DNA of 64,000 nucleotides. Origin: Pseudomonas orientalis. GTDB taxonomy: Bacteria > Pseudomonadota > Gammaproteobacteria > Pseudomonadales > Pseudomonadaceae. The stretch lies in NCBI RefSeq assembly GCF_002934065.1, contig NZ_CP018049.1, positions 2,788,501 through 2,852,500 of the forward strand. The letters run 5' to 3'. The translations under genes were made by a program, and so were the position numbers. The notes beneath the pieces are model-generated. The model saw only the letters and a list, made by a program, of their open reading frames with translations. It had not been told where the DNA came from and searched no databases. How positions within the stretch are numbered: position 1 is the first letter of the stretch; every line of letters starts with the position of its first letter. Below are positions 11,121 to 20,681 of the stretch, piece by piece.

Positions 11121-12554
11121 ATGTCAAAAGTAAAAGACAAGGCTATTGTATCTGCCGCGCAAGCCAGCACTGCTTACTCGCAAATCGATAGCTTCAGCCA
11201 TTTGTATGACCGTGGCGGCAACCTCACGGTCAATGGCAAACCGTCCTACAGCGTGGACCAGGCAGCCACCCAGCTGCTGCGGGATGGCGCCGCGTACCGG
11301 GACTTTGATGGCAACGGCAAGATCGATCTGACCTACACCTTCCTCACCTCGGCTACCCAGAGCACCATGAACAAACATGGCATCTCGGGCTTCAGCCAAT
11401 TCAACGCCCAGCAGAAAGCACAGGCCGCGCTGGCCATGCAATCCTGGTCGGATGTGGCCAACGTGACCTTTACCGAAAAGGCCTCCGGCGGCGACGGGCA
11501 TATGACCTTCGGCAACTACAGCGGTGGCCAGGACGGCGCGGCGGCGTTCGCTTACCTGCCCGGCACCGGTGCAGGCTACGACGGCACCTCGTGGTACCTG
11601 ACCAACAACAGCTACACGCAGAACAAGGCGCCGGACCTGAACAACTATGGCCGGCAAACCCTGACCCACGAAATCGGCCACACCCTGGGCCTGGCTCACC
11701 CTGGCGACTACAACGCCGGGAATGGCAACCCGACCTATAACGACGCGACCTATGGACAGGACACGCGTGGCTATAGCCTCATGAGTTACTGGAGCGAGAG
11801 CAACACCAACCAGAACTTCAGCAAAGGCGGGGTCGAGGCGTACGCTTCCGGTCCGCTGATCGACGACATCGCCGCGATCCAGAAGCTCTACGGTGCCAAC
11901 CTCAACACCCGCGCCGGTGACACCACCTACGGTTTCAACTCCAACACCGGGCGTGATTTTCTCAGCGCCACATCCAATGCCGACAAGCTGGTGTTCTCGG
12001 TATGGGACGGTGGCGGCAACGACACCCTGGACTTCTCCGGGTTTACCCAGAACCAGAAGATCAACCTCAATGCGACCTCGTTCTCCGACGTTGGCGGCCT
12101 GGTGGGCAACGTGTCCATTGCCAAGGGCGTCACCGTCGAGAACGCGTTCGGCGGCGCGGGCAACGACCTGATCATTGGTAACCAGGCCGCTAACCTGATC
12201 AAGGGCGGGGCCGGCAACGACCTCATCTACGGCGGTGGCGGTGCGGACCAACTGTGGGGCGGCGCCGGCAGCGACACATTCGTGTACGGTGCCAGTTCCG
12301 ACTCCAAGCCAGGGGCTGCGGACAAGATCTTTGACTTCACCTCGGGTTCGGACAAGATCGATTTGTCCGGTATCACCAAGGGGGCGGGCGTGACCTTCGT
12401 CAATGCCTTCACCGGGCATGCCGGCGACGCGGTTCTGTCCTACGCCTCAGGTACAAACCTGGGTACGTTGGCGGTGGACTTCTCCGGGCACGGCGTGGCG
12501 GATTTCCTCGTCACCACCGTGGGCCAGGCGGCTGCCAGCGACATCGTGGCGTGA
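11121..12554 (+). CDS. aprA: Serralysin-type alkaline metalloprotease (AprA/AprX)
   Basis: Secreted zinc- and calcium-dependent endopeptidase of family M10B, 477 residues. The zinc site is [11 protein letters not shown] (His183, Glu184, His187, His193), with the Met-turn at SLMSYWSE (Met221, Tyr223). RTX calcium-binding repeats follow near residues 345-385 ([33 protein letters not shown]). There is no Sec signal peptide; the last residues [17 protein letters not shown] form the C-terminal type I secretion signal, ending in Asp plus hydrophobic residues. Downstream aprDEF encodes its exporter and aprI its periplasmic inhibitor. In milk-spoiling P. fluorescens the homologue is the heat-stable protease AprX. 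Confidence 0.97.
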   Translation: MSKVKDKAIVSAAQASTAYSQIDSFSHLYDRGGNLTVNGKPSYSVDQAATQLLRDGAAYRDFDGNGKIDLTYTFLTSATQSTMNKHGISGFSQFNAQQKAQAALAMQSWSDVANVTFTEKASGGDGHMTFGNYSGGQDGAAAFAYLPGTGAGYDGTSWYLTNNSYTQNKAPDLNNYGRQTLTHEIGHTLGLAHPGDYNAGNGNPTYNDATYGQDTRGYSLMSYWSESNTNQNFSKGGVEAYASGPLIDDIAAIQKLYGANLNTRAGDTTYGFNSNTGRDFLSATSNADKLVFSVWDGGGNDTLDFSGFTQNQKINLNATSFSDVGGLVGNVSIAKGVTVENAFGGAGNDLIIGNQAANLIKGGAGNDLIYGGGGADQLWGGAGSDTFVYGASSDSKPGAADKIFDFTSGSDKIDLSGITKGAGVTFVNAFTGHAGDAVLSYASGTNLGTLAVDFSGHGVADFLVTTVGQAAASDIVA

Positions 12555-12561
12555 TGTAAGG

Positions 12562-12581
12562 CGCGGCGCTTCGGCGCCGCG
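12562..12581 (+). terminator. UUCG-capped hairpin between aprA and aprI
   Basis: CGCGGCGC-TTCG-GCGCCGCG is a perfect 8-bp stem closed by a C(UUCG)G tetraloop, one of the most stable RNA loops. No T-run follows, so I read it as a partial terminator or 3'-end protector that lowers expression of genes after aprA. Confidence 0.65.
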
Positions 12582-12601
12582 TTCCAGGATGGAGCCAAAC
12601 G

Positions 12602-12958
12602 ATGCAGCGTTTTTCCAAGTGGTTGACCCTTTTGATCGTGTCGGCAGGAGCCCATGCAATGGCGAGCAGTCTTGTTTTACCCAGTACCGCGCAGCTGGCG
12701 GGGCATTGGCAGCTGCACCTGGGTGACCAGGTGTGTGCGCTGGACCTGCAAGAGCAGGCCAACAGCCTGGGCGGCGATGTGGCGTGTGTGGCGCAATGGC
12801 TGGGTGAAAAGCCCCTGACCTGGTCGCCCACCCCGGACGGTATCTGGCTGATGAATGCCGAAGGCAGCGGGATCACGCACTTGAATCGCCAGAAGGAAGG
12901 CGAATATGAGGGCCGCACTAAATCCGGTGGCGTAGTTGCATTGCGGCGCACGCCTTAG
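12602..12958 (+). CDS. aprI: Periplasmic inhibitor of the alkaline protease
   Basis: A 118-residue exported protein of the Inh/AprI family, which binds AprA in the periplasm and protects the cell from enzyme folded before secretion. N-terminal signal peptide with cleavage likely after AHA or AMA (residues 17-21); the mature protein starts near SSLVLPS, and its N-terminal strand is the part that enters the protease active site in this family. Cys45 and Cys62 are placed for the conserved disulfide. GGAG lies 8 bases upstream of the ATG. It lies 47 bases after aprA, separated by the hairpin. Confidence 0.93.
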   Translation: MQRFSKWLTLLIVSAGAHAMASSLVLPSTAQLAGHWQLHLGDQVCALDLQEQANSLGGDVACVAQWLGEKPLTWSPTPDGIWLMNAEGSGITHLNRQKEGEYEGRTKSGGVVALRRTP

Positions 12959-12963
12959 TTTCC

Positions 12964-12981
12964 AGTTATAAGCTTATAACT
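12964..12981. promoter_or_regulatory. 18-bp perfect palindrome upstream of aprD
   Basis: AGTTATAAGCTTATAACT has every base paired around its centre. It starts 5 bases after the aprI stop and 82 bases before aprD. It could be an operator for a separate aprDEF promoter; the 9-bp AT-rich stem is a poor terminator. Confidence 0.45.
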
Positions 12982-13062
12982 TCATTTGTTAGTTGACCGC
13001 TCCTTATTCAGGGGTCGGGCAACTATTTGCGCGCCATCCGGATTCAGGGAAGATAAAAAGAT

Positions 13063-14805
13063 ATGGCCAAGCCCCATAGTGTTGCGCCCTTGTTCAAGGC
13101 GCTGGGTGAATACAAAAGCATCTTGATCAGCGTTGGCTGTTTTACCGCCTTGATTAACCTGTTGATGCTGGTGCCATCGATTTACATGCTCCAAGTGTAC
13201 GACCGCGTGCTGTCCTCCCAGAATGAAACGACGCTGGTGATGTTGACACTGATGGTCGTCGGGTTCTTTGCCTTTATTGGCCTGTTGGAAGTGATCCGCA
13301 GTTTTGTGGTGATCCGCATCGGCAGCCAATTGGAGCGACGTTTCAACTTGCGCGTCTACAAAGCCGCATTCGAACGCAACCTGCAACGCGGGCAGGGGCA
13401 TGCCGGGCAATCCCTAGGCGATCTGACCCATATTCGCCAGTTCATTACCGGGCCTGCGCTGTTCGCGTTTTTCGACGCACCCTGGTTTCCCATCTACCTG
13501 TTCGTGATTTTCCTGTTCAACGTGTGGCTTGGCGTACTGGCCACGGCGGGAGCGGTGCTGCTGATCGGCCTGGCCTGCCTGAACGAGTACCTGACCAAAA
13601 AGCCGCTGGGTGACGCAAGCGGGTTTTCCCAGCAGTCGACGCAGTTGGCCACCAGCCATTTGCACAATGCCGAAACCATCCAGGCCATGGGCATGCTCGG
13701 TGCGTTGCGCCAGCGCTGGTTCGCGGTGCATTCGCAGTTCCTCGGCTTGCAGAACCAGGCCAGCGACACCGGCTCGGTGATCACCTCCCTGAGCAAATCC
13801 TTGCGGCTGTGCCTGCAATCTTTGGTGTTGGGCCTGGGCGCTTTCCTGGTGATCAAGGGCGATATGACCGCCGGGATGATGATCGCCGGCTCCATATTGA
13901 TGGGCCGGGTACTCAGCCCTATCGACCAACTGATTGCAGTGTGGAAGCAGTGGAGTTCAGCCAAGCTGGCCTACCAGCGCCTCGACGAATTGCTGCGCGA
14001 ATTTCCCCCGCAAGCGGAGCAGATGGCCTTGCCGGCGCCCAAGGGCCAGGTCAGCTTCGAGCAGGTCAGCGCCGGCCCGCCCGGTCGACGCCTGGCGACC
14101 CTGCACCACGTCAGCTTCAACCTGGGCGCCGGCGAAGTGCTGGGTGTGCTTGGCGCCTCGGGCTCGGGCAAGTCCACCCTGGCCCGGGTGCTGGTGGGCG
14201 TATGGCCGACCCTGGCCGGCACCGTGCGCCTGGACGGCGCGGATATTCACCGCTGGAACCGCGATGATCTTGGCCCGCATATCGGTTACCTGCCCCAAGA
14301 CATCGAACTGTTCAGCGGCAGCATCGCTGACAACATCGCGCGTTTTCGCGAGGCAGACCCGGAGCGGGTGGTCAAGGCCGCGCAACAGGCCGGGGTGCAC
14401 GAATTGATCCTGCGCCTGCCCCAGGGCTACGACACCGTTCTGGGCGACAACGGCGGCGGTCTGTCCGGCGGGCAGAAGCAACGCGTTGCCCTGGCCCGCG
14501 CCCTGTATGGCGGGCCGCGCCTGATCGTGCTGGATGAACCCAACTCCAACCTCGACACCGTCGGCGAAGCGGCACTGGCCAGCGCCATCGTGCAGATGAA
14601 GGCCCAGGGCAGCAGCGTGGTGCTGGTGACGCACCGTTCCTCCGCCTTGGCCCAGGCCGACAAGTTGCTGGTGCTCAGCGAAGGCCAGCTGCAGGCGTTC
14701 GGACCGAGCCAGGACGTGCTGCGCGCGTTGTCCGGCCAGCACGAGGCACCGAGGGAAAAAACCGGCGGTAGGAGCGAGCTGGCTCGCGAAAGTCGTCAAC
14801 GATGA
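13063..14805 (+). CDS. aprD: Type I secretion ABC exporter AprD
   Basis: Inner-membrane ATPase/permease that powers export of AprA and probably the RTX lipase. The 580 residues start with hydrophobic membrane segments (about 20-45, 57-79, 142-172, 248-285). The ABC domain has Walker A GASGSGKST (364-372), signature LSGGQ (468-472), Walker B LIVLDEP (487-493) and the switch His524. GGGAAG lies before the ATG. The last 12 or so residues (GGRSELARESRQR) are encoded by the left arm of a REP element into which the frame runs, so the ancestral C-terminus was probably shorter. Usual family length is about 575-595. Confidence 0.96.
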   Translation: MAKPHSVAPLFKALGEYKSILISVGCFTALINLLMLVPSIYMLQVYDRVLSSQNETTLVMLTLMVVGFFAFIGLLEVIRSFVVIRIGSQLERRFNLRVYKAAFERNLQRGQGHAGQSLGDLTHIRQFITGPALFAFFDAPWFPIYLFVIFLFNVWLGVLATAGAVLLIGLACLNEYLTKKPLGDASGFSQQSTQLATSHLHNAETIQAMGMLGALRQRWFAVHSQFLGLQNQASDTGSVITSLSKSLRLCLQSLVLGLGAFLVIKGDMTAGMMIAGSILMGRVLSPIDQLIAVWKQWSSAKLAYQRLDELLREFPPQAEQMALPAPKGQVSFEQVSAGPPGRRLATLHHVSFNLGAGEVLGVLGASGSGKSTLARVLVGVWPTLAGTVRLDGADIHRWNRDDLGPHIGYLPQDIELFSGSIADNIARFREADPERVVKAAQQAGVHELILRLPQGYDTVLGDNGGGLSGGQKQRVALARALYGGPRLIVLDEPNSNLDTVGEAALASAIVQMKAQGSSVVLVTHRSSALAQADKLLVLSEGQLQAFGPSQDVLRALSGQHEAPREKTGGRSELARESRQR

Positions 14806-14865
14806 CGCGCTCCGATTGGATACACACAGTGCCTGTGGGTTTTTCGCGAGCAAGCTCGCTCCTAC
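14768..14865. repeat. REPIN, family B (copy 1), overlapping the 3' end of aprD
   Basis: GTAGGAGCGAGCTGGCTCGC at the left and its near-complement at the right (CGAGCAAGCTCGCTCCTAC) flank a loop of about 50 bases. The left arm is translated as the tail of AprD and its stop codon falls inside the element; aprE begins 32 bases after the right arm. Confidence 0.95.
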
Positions 14866-14896
14866 ACGTTTTGCGTCAAGCAGTAAGGATACTGGC

Positions 14897-16189
14897 ATGA
14901 TTTACGAACAACACGACGCGCGCTTCTTCGTGCGCATGGGCTGGCTGCTGACCGTGGTCGGCGCCGGCGGTTTCTTCCTCTGGGCCAGCCTGGCGCCGCT
15001 GGATCAAGGCATCCCGGTGCAAGGCACGGTGGTAGTGTCGGGCAAGCGCAAGGCCGTGCAGACCCTCAGCCCCGGCGTGGTCAGCCGGATTCTGGTGCGC
15101 GAAGGCGAGGTGGTGAAACAAGGCCAGCCGCTGTTTCGCCTTGACCAGACCCAGCACCAGGCCGACGTGCAATCGCTGCAAGCCCAGTACCGTATGGCCT
15201 GGGCCAGCGCCGCACGCTGGCAGAGTGAACGTGACAATCTGCCCGGCGTCAGCTTCCCCGCGCAACTGAGCGACAACCCCGACCCGGCCCTGGCGCTGGT
15301 ACTTGAAGGCCAGCGCCAACTGTTCAGCAGCCGCCGCGAAGCCTTTGCCCGTGAGCAGGCTGGCATTCGGGCGAGCATCGACGGCGCCACGTCGCAGTTG
15401 AGCGGTATGCGCCGTGCCCGCAGCGACTTGACCGCCCAGGCGCAATCCCTGCGCGACCAGCTGAGCAGTCTGCAACCGCTGGCCGACAACGGCTACATCC
15501 CGCGCAACCGCCTGATGGACTACCAGCGCCAGTTGTCCCAGGTGCAGCAGGACCTGGCGCAAAACGCCGGCGAGAGTGGCCGCGTCGAACAGGGCATTGT
15601 CGAATCGCGCCTCAAATTGCAGCAGCACGGCGAGGAATATCAGAAGGAAGTGCGCAGCCAACTGGCCGACGCGCAACTGCGCAGCCTGACCCTGGAGCAG
15701 CAACTCACCTCCGCCGGGTTCGACCTGCAGCACAGCGAAATCAACGCACCGGCCGATGGCATCGCGGTCAACCTTGGCGTACACACCGAGGGCGCCGTGG
15801 TGCGCGCCGGGGAAACCTTGCTGGAGATCGTGCCGCAAGGCACGCGCCTGGAAGTGGAAGGGCACTTGCCGGTACATCTGGTGGACAAGGTCGGCACGCA
15901 CTTGCCGGTGGACATCCTCTTCACCGCCTTCAACCAGAGCCGCACCCCACGTGTCCCGGGGGAAGTGAGCCTGATTTCTGCCGACCAGATGCTCGATGAA
16001 AAAACCGGCGCGCCGTATTACGTGCTGCGCACCACTGTCAGCGAGGCGGCGCTGGAAAAACTTCACGGCCTGGTGATCAAGCCGGGCATGCCCGCCGAGA
16101 TGTTCGTGCGCACCGGCGAACGTTCGTTGCTCAATTATCTGTTCAAGCCGCTGCTGGATCGCGCCGGCTCCGCGTTGACCGAGGAATGA
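14897..16189 (+). CDS. aprE: Type I secretion periplasmic adaptor AprE (HlyD family)
   Basis: Membrane fusion protein linking AprD to AprF. About 430 residues: a single N-terminal membrane anchor (residues about 15-35), a barrel-sandwich segment (QTLSPGVVSRILVREGEVVKQGQ), a long helical hairpin rich in Gln, Ser and Arg (about 90-280), then the beta-barrel region and C-terminal LNYLFKPLLDR. I start at ATG 14897 because AAGGA lies 7 bases upstream; the frame continues back to 14816, but that part (CGFFASKLAPTR) is translated REP element. Its stop codon overlaps the first ATG of aprF. Confidence 0.95.
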   Translation: MIYEQHDARFFVRMGWLLTVVGAGGFFLWASLAPLDQGIPVQGTVVVSGKRKAVQTLSPGVVSRILVREGEVVKQGQPLFRLDQTQHQADVQSLQAQYRMAWASAARWQSERDNLPGVSFPAQLSDNPDPALALVLEGQRQLFSSRREAFAREQAGIRASIDGATSQLSGMRRARSDLTAQAQSLRDQLSSLQPLADNGYIPRNRLMDYQRQLSQVQQDLAQNAGESGRVEQGIVESRLKLQQHGEEYQKEVRSQLADAQLRSLTLEQQLTSAGFDLQHSEINAPADGIAVNLGVHTEGAVVRAGETLLEIVPQGTRLEVEGHLPVHLVDKVGTHLPVDILFTAFNQSRTPRVPGEVSLISADQMLDEKTGAPYYVLRTTVSEAALEKLHGLVIKPGMPAEMFVRTGERSLLNYLFKPLLDRAGSALTEE

Positions 16190-16191
16190 GC

Positions 16192-17532
16192 ATGAAACCG
16201 GTGTTCTTCGCCTTGCTGTTCAGCTGTGCCGGCGCGCACGCCGCCATGGGCCCGTTCGATGTGTACGAGCAAGCCCTGCGCAACGACCCGGTGTTCCTCG
16301 GCGCGATCAAGGAGCGCGACGCCGGCCTGGAAAACCGCACCATCGGCCGCGCGGGCTTGTTGCCAAGGCTGTCGTACAACTACAACAAGGGCCGCAACAA
16401 TTCCGAAGCGCACCTGCCCGACGGGCGCGGCGGCAGCTATCGCGACGACCGCAACTACAACAGCTACGGTTCCACCTTCAGCCTGCAACAGCCGCTGTTC
16501 GACTACGAAGCCTACGCCAACTACCGCAAGGGCGTGGCCCAGGCGCTGTTTGCCGACGAGAGCTTTCGCGACAAGAGCCAGGCCCTGCTGGTGCGGGTGT
16601 TGAGCTATTACACCCAGGCGTTGTTCGCCCAGGACCAGATCGACATTGCCCGCGCCAAGAAGAAAGCCTTCGAGCAGCAGTTCCAGCAGAACGAGCATTT
16701 GTTCAAGGCAGGCGAGGGCACGCGCACGGACATCCTGGAAGCTGAATCGCGCTATGAACTGGCCACCGCCGAAGAGATCCAGGCCCTGGATGAGCAGGAT
16801 GCTTCCCTGCGCGAACTGGGCGCGCTGATCGGTGTGCAAAGCGTCAATATCGACGACCTGGCACCGCTCAATCAGAGCTTCGCCGCGTTCAGCCTGAGCC
16901 CGGCCAACTACGCCACCTGGCACGAACTGGCGCTGACCAACAACCCGGTGCTGGCCTCGCAGCGCCAATCCCTGGAAGTGGCGCGCTATGAAGTGGAGCG
17001 CAACCGCGCCGGGCATTTGCCGAAAATTACCGCCTACGCCAGTTCGCGCAAGCAGGAATCGGACAGCGGCAACACCTATAACCAGCGCTACGACACCAAC
17101 ACCATCGGCGTCGAGGTCAGCCTGCCGCTGTATGCCGGTGGCGCTATCTCGGCCTCCACGCGCCAGGCCAGCCGCGCCATGGAACAGGCCGAGTACGAAC
17201 TGGAAGGCAAGACCCGCGAAACCCTGATCGAACTGCGTCGCCAGTTCAGCGCATGCCTGTCGGGGGTGAGCAAGCTGCGCGCCTATCAGAAGGCACTGAC
17301 CTCCGCCGAGGCACTGGTGGTATCGACCAAGCAAAGCATCCTCGGCGGCGAGCGGGTCAACCTCGATGCGTTGAACGCCGAGCAGCAGCTCTACAGCACC
17401 CGGCGCGATCTGGCCCAGGCGCGGTACGACTACCTGATGGCCTGGACCAAATTGCATTACTACGCGGGCAACCTGCGCGACACCGACCTGGCCAAGGTGG
17501 ACGAAGCCTTCGGCCCGGAGCGAACGCGGTAG
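16192..17532 (+). CDS. aprF: Type I secretion outer-membrane channel AprF (TolC family)
   Basis: Trimeric outer-membrane exit duct for the AprDEF system. 446 residues with a signal peptide (MKPVFFALLFSCAGAHA), then two TolC-like repeats with the typical start MGPFDVYEQALRNDP and long Ala/Gln/Glu-rich helices. An ATG at 16186 overlaps the aprE stop, but the GAGGA ribosome site abuts it directly; ATG 16192, 6 bases further, is the better start. It is translationally coupled to aprE. Confidence 0.94.
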   Translation: MKPVFFALLFSCAGAHAAMGPFDVYEQALRNDPVFLGAIKERDAGLENRTIGRAGLLPRLSYNYNKGRNNSEAHLPDGRGGSYRDDRNYNSYGSTFSLQQPLFDYEAYANYRKGVAQALFADESFRDKSQALLVRVLSYYTQALFAQDQIDIARAKKKAFEQQFQQNEHLFKAGEGTRTDILEAESRYELATAEEIQALDEQDASLRELGALIGVQSVNIDDLAPLNQSFAAFSLSPANYATWHELALTNNPVLASQRQSLEVARYEVERNRAGHLPKITAYASSRKQESDSGNTYNQRYDTNTIGVEVSLPLYAGGAISASTRQASRAMEQAEYELEGKTRETLIELRRQFSACLSGVSKLRAYQKALTSAEALVVSTKQSILGGERVNLDALNAEQQLYSTRRDLAQARYDYLMAWTKLHYYAGNLRDTDLAKVDEAFGPERTR

Positions 17533-17566
17533 GGGCACGCCATAACAATAAAACAGGAGTGTACGG

Positions 17567-20524
17567 ATGATCACCGATTCACCACGGTTCAAACCCTTCA
17601 CCGCAGGCTCATTGCTGCTGTTGTCCGTTGCGGCGCAGGCGCAATACACCGAGACCGGCCAAGCGGGTAACCCCGCCAGCTGGCGTTCCGCCGAATACCA
17701 GAGCGATTGGGGCCTGGGGCGCATGAAGGCCGATGAAGCCTATGCCGCCGGAATCAGCGGCAAGGGCGTGAAAATCGGCGCGCTGGACTCGGGTTTCGAT
17801 GCCAATCACCCCGAAGCGTCCAAAGAGCGCTTCCACCCGGTGACCGCCAGCGGCACGTACGTCGATGGCAGTGCCTTCAGCACCACGGGCGCGCTCAACC
17901 CGAACAACGACTCCCACGGTACCCACGTCACCGGCACCATGGGCGCGGCGCGCGACGGCGTGGGCATGCATGGGGTGGCGTACAACGCACAGGTCTACGT
18001 CGGCAACACCAACGCCAACGACAGCTTCCTGTTCGGCCCGACCCCGGACCCCAAGTATTTCAAGACGGTGTACAGCGCCCTGGTGGACTCCGGCGTGCGC
18101 GCCATCAACAACAGCTGGGGCAGCCAACCCAAGGACGTCAGCTACCAGACCCTCGGTGACCTGCACGCGGCCTACGCTCAGCACTACAACCGCGGCACCT
18201 GGCTGGACGCGGCGGCGGATGTGGCCAAGGCCGGCGTGATCAACGTGTTCAGCGCCGGCAACAGCGGCTATGCGAATGCCAGCGTGCGCTCGGCGCTGCC
18301 GTATTTCCAGCCGGAACTGGAAGGTCACTGGCTGGCAGTGTCGGGGCTGGATAAGGCCAACAACCAGAAGTACAACAAGTGCGGCATCGCCAAATACTGG
18401 TGCATCTCCACCCCGGGTGCGCTGATCAACAGCACCATCCCGGACGGTGGTTATGGGGTGAAATCCGGCACCTCGATGTCCGCGCCCCATGCCACCGGCG
18501 CCCTGGCGCTGGTGATGGAGCGCTATCCCTACATGACCAACGAACAGGCGCTGCAGGTACTGTTGACCACCGCCACGCAGCTTGACGGCTCAATCACCCA
18601 GGCCCCCAACGCCATCGTCGGCTGGGGCGTGCCGGACCTCGGCCGGGCGATGCACGGGCCGGGGCAGTTGCTCGGCGCAATGAACGTGAACCTCGCGGCC
18701 GGGCAGGGCGATGTGTGGAGCAATGGCATCTCCGACCAGGCCTTGCTCCAGCGCCAGGCCGAAGACCGCGCTGAACACAGCGCCTGGCAGCAAACCCTGC
18801 TCGACAAAGGCTGGCAGAACGGCGTGAGCGCCAGCGCCAGCCAGCAGGACCAGGCCGACTACGCCGTGGGCAGCGCGCGTGATCAGGCGGCGGCGAACCG
18901 CGTGTACGAAGGCAGCCTGATCAAATCCGGCGCGGGCAGCCTGGTGCTCAGCGGCGACAGCACCTATCGCGGCTCAACCCTGGTCAACGGCGGCCTGCTG
19001 GCGGTGAACGGCGCGTTGACCTCGGCCGTAACGGTCAACGACAGCGGCACCCTAGGCGGCTCCGGGCGGATCGGCGCGCTATCGGTCAACAGCGGCGGAC
19101 GCGTGGCGCCGGGTAATTCGGTGGGCACCTTGCAAGTAGCCGGGGATGTGAATCTTGGCGCAGGCTCCACCTACGCGGTGGAACTCACCCCCACCCGCAG
19201 CGACCGCATCGTCGCCGGCGGCAAGGCCGTGCTGGGGGGCGGTACCGTCACCCTGGCCCTGGAAAACAGCCCGACGTTATTGAGCCAGAGCCAGGCCCAG
19301 AGCCTGATCGGCCGGCAATACTCGATTCTCGAGGCGGCCGGCGGTATCCAGGGCCAGTTCGGCCAGGTGCTGCCGAACTATCTGTTCCTCGGCGGCACGC
19401 TGGATTACGCCGCCAACGGCGTGCAACTGGCGGTGGGGCGCAATGACGCCAGCTTCGCCAGCGTCGGCGCCACCCGCAATCAGCGCGCCGTCGCCACGGC
19501 CGCCGAGCAGTTGGGGGCCGGCAACCCGGTGTACGAAAGCCTGCTGCAGTCCGACTCGATTGCCACCGCGCAACAGGGCTTGCAGCAACTGTCCGGTGAA
19601 ATCTACCCGGCCGTGGGCGCGATGTTGATCAACGACAGCCGCCAGTTGCGCGACGCGGTGGGCGAGCGCCTGCGCCATGTGCCGGTGGCCGGTGAACGCA
19701 ACCTGTGGTTCAAGGCCCTGGGCGCCTGGGGCAAGTCGGATGCGCGCAGTGAAACGGCGGGTTCCACCACCTCCCTCGGCGGTTTGCTGGCGGGTGTCGA
19801 CGGCGCACTGGACGAACAGACCCGCGTCGGTGTGGTCGCCGGCTACAGCGACAGCTCATTGAACATGGGCGGCGGCACCCATTCCTCGGCGTCCATCGAC
19901 AGCTACCACTTCGGTGCCTATGCCGGGCGTGAGCTGGGCGACTGGCGCCTGAGTGTCGGCGGCGCCTACAGCTGGCATCGCGGCGATGTGAAGCGTGACC
20001 TGCAATACGGCGAGGTCAGCGGCAAGCAAAAGACCAAGCTTGAGGCCCGCACCGCGCAGCTGTTCACCGAAGCCGCGTACCGCATTCACCTGCAACCGCT
20101 GGCACTGGAACCTTTCGCCAACCTGGCCTACGTGCACCTGGACAGCGATTCGTTCCACGAAAAAGGCGCTGCGGCGGCCCTGGAACGCGGCAGTGACCGA
20201 CGTGATGCGGTGCTCGGCACCCTTGGCGTGCGCGCACTGAAAACCCTGGTGTTGAACGACCATCAACAACTGGAACTGTCCGGGTCGCTGGGCTGGCAGC
20301 ACAGCCTGACGGCGGTGGAATCCGAGGAACACCTGGCGTTTGTCGCCGGCGGGCCGTCATTTGCCGTGCGCAGCGCACCGTTGCTGCGCGACGCCGCGTT
20401 GGTAGGGCTGCAGGCGAGCCTGGCGCTGAGCCCGTCGACACGGGTCAACCTGGATTACAACGGCCAATTGGGCGGGCGCGAGAAAACCCAGGGCGTGGGG
20501 CTGAGCCTGAACTGGCAGTTCTAA
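17567..20524 (+). CDS. pspA: Subtilisin-like autotransporter serine protease (PspA type)
   Basis: A 985-residue autotransporter. Signal peptide up to about residue 25 (SVAAQAQ), then an S8 subtilase domain with catalytic Asp74 (IGALDSGF), His117 (DSHGTHVTG), oxyanion Asn232 (SAGNSG) and Ser303 (GTSMSAPH). Next come passenger-associated repeats (LVLSGDSTYRGSTLVNGGLLAVNG) and a linker, then a C-terminal beta-barrel from about residue 715 ending in Phe (GLSLNWQF), the signature for barrel insertion. The barrel carries the protease to the surface independently of AprDEF. AGGAG lies 7 bases before the ATG. It lies 34 bases after aprF, probably in the same operon. Its homologue follows directly at 20682. 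The order aprDEF-pspA-pspB-lipase is described for P. fluorescens. Confidence 0.93.
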   Translation: MITDSPRFKPFTAGSLLLLSVAAQAQYTETGQAGNPASWRSAEYQSDWGLGRMKADEAYAAGISGKGVKIGALDSGFDANHPEASKERFHPVTASGTYVDGSAFSTTGALNPNNDSHGTHVTGTMGAARDGVGMHGVAYNAQVYVGNTNANDSFLFGPTPDPKYFKTVYSALVDSGVRAINNSWGSQPKDVSYQTLGDLHAAYAQHYNRGTWLDAAADVAKAGVINVFSAGNSGYANASVRSALPYFQPELEGHWLAVSGLDKANNQKYNKCGIAKYWCISTPGALINSTIPDGGYGVKSGTSMSAPHATGALALVMERYPYMTNEQALQVLLTTATQLDGSITQAPNAIVGWGVPDLGRAMHGPGQLLGAMNVNLAAGQGDVWSNGISDQALLQRQAEDRAEHSAWQQTLLDKGWQNGVSASASQQDQADYAVGSARDQAAANRVYEGSLIKSGAGSLVLSGDSTYRGSTLVNGGLLAVNGALTSAVTVNDSGTLGGSGRIGALSVNSGGRVAPGNSVGTLQVAGDVNLGAGSTYAVELTPTRSDRIVAGGKAVLGGGTVTLALENSPTLLSQSQAQSLIGRQYSILEAAGGIQGQFGQVLPNYLFLGGTLDYAANGVQLAVGRNDASFASVGATRNQRAVATAAEQLGAGNPVYESLLQSDSIATAQQGLQQLSGEIYPAVGAMLINDSRQLRDAVGERLRHVPVAGERNLWFKALGAWGKSDARSETAGSTTSLGGLLAGVDGALDEQTRVGVVAGYSDSSLNMGGGTHSSASIDSYHFGAYAGRELGDWRLSVGGAYSWHRGDVKRDLQYGEVSGKQKTKLEARTAQLFTEAAYRIHLQPLALEPFANLAYVHLDSDSFHEKGAAAALERGSDRRDAVLGTLGVRALKTLVLNDHQQLELSGSLGWQHSLTAVESEEHLAFVAGGPSFAVRSAPLLRDAALVGLQASLALSPSTRVNLDYNGQLGGREKTQGVGLSLNWQF

Positions 20525-20543
20525 AGGCACACCACCGATCAAA

Positions 20544-20633
20544 TGTGGGAGGGGGCTTGCCCCCGATGAGGGTGGGTCAGCCGGTACATCCGGCGACTGA
20601 CATTCCGCTATCGGGGGCAAGCCCCCTCCCACA
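20544..20633. repeat. REPIN, family A (copy 3)
   Basis: TGTGGGAGGGGGCTTGCCCC and its complement flank a loop of about 40 bases. It separates pspA and pspB, 19 bases after the pspA stop, and could modulate read-through into pspB. Confidence 0.95.
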
Positions 20634-20681
20634 GGGAAAGTGATTCACCTACTGGCAATAAGAAAACTAAGGAAGGTCACC

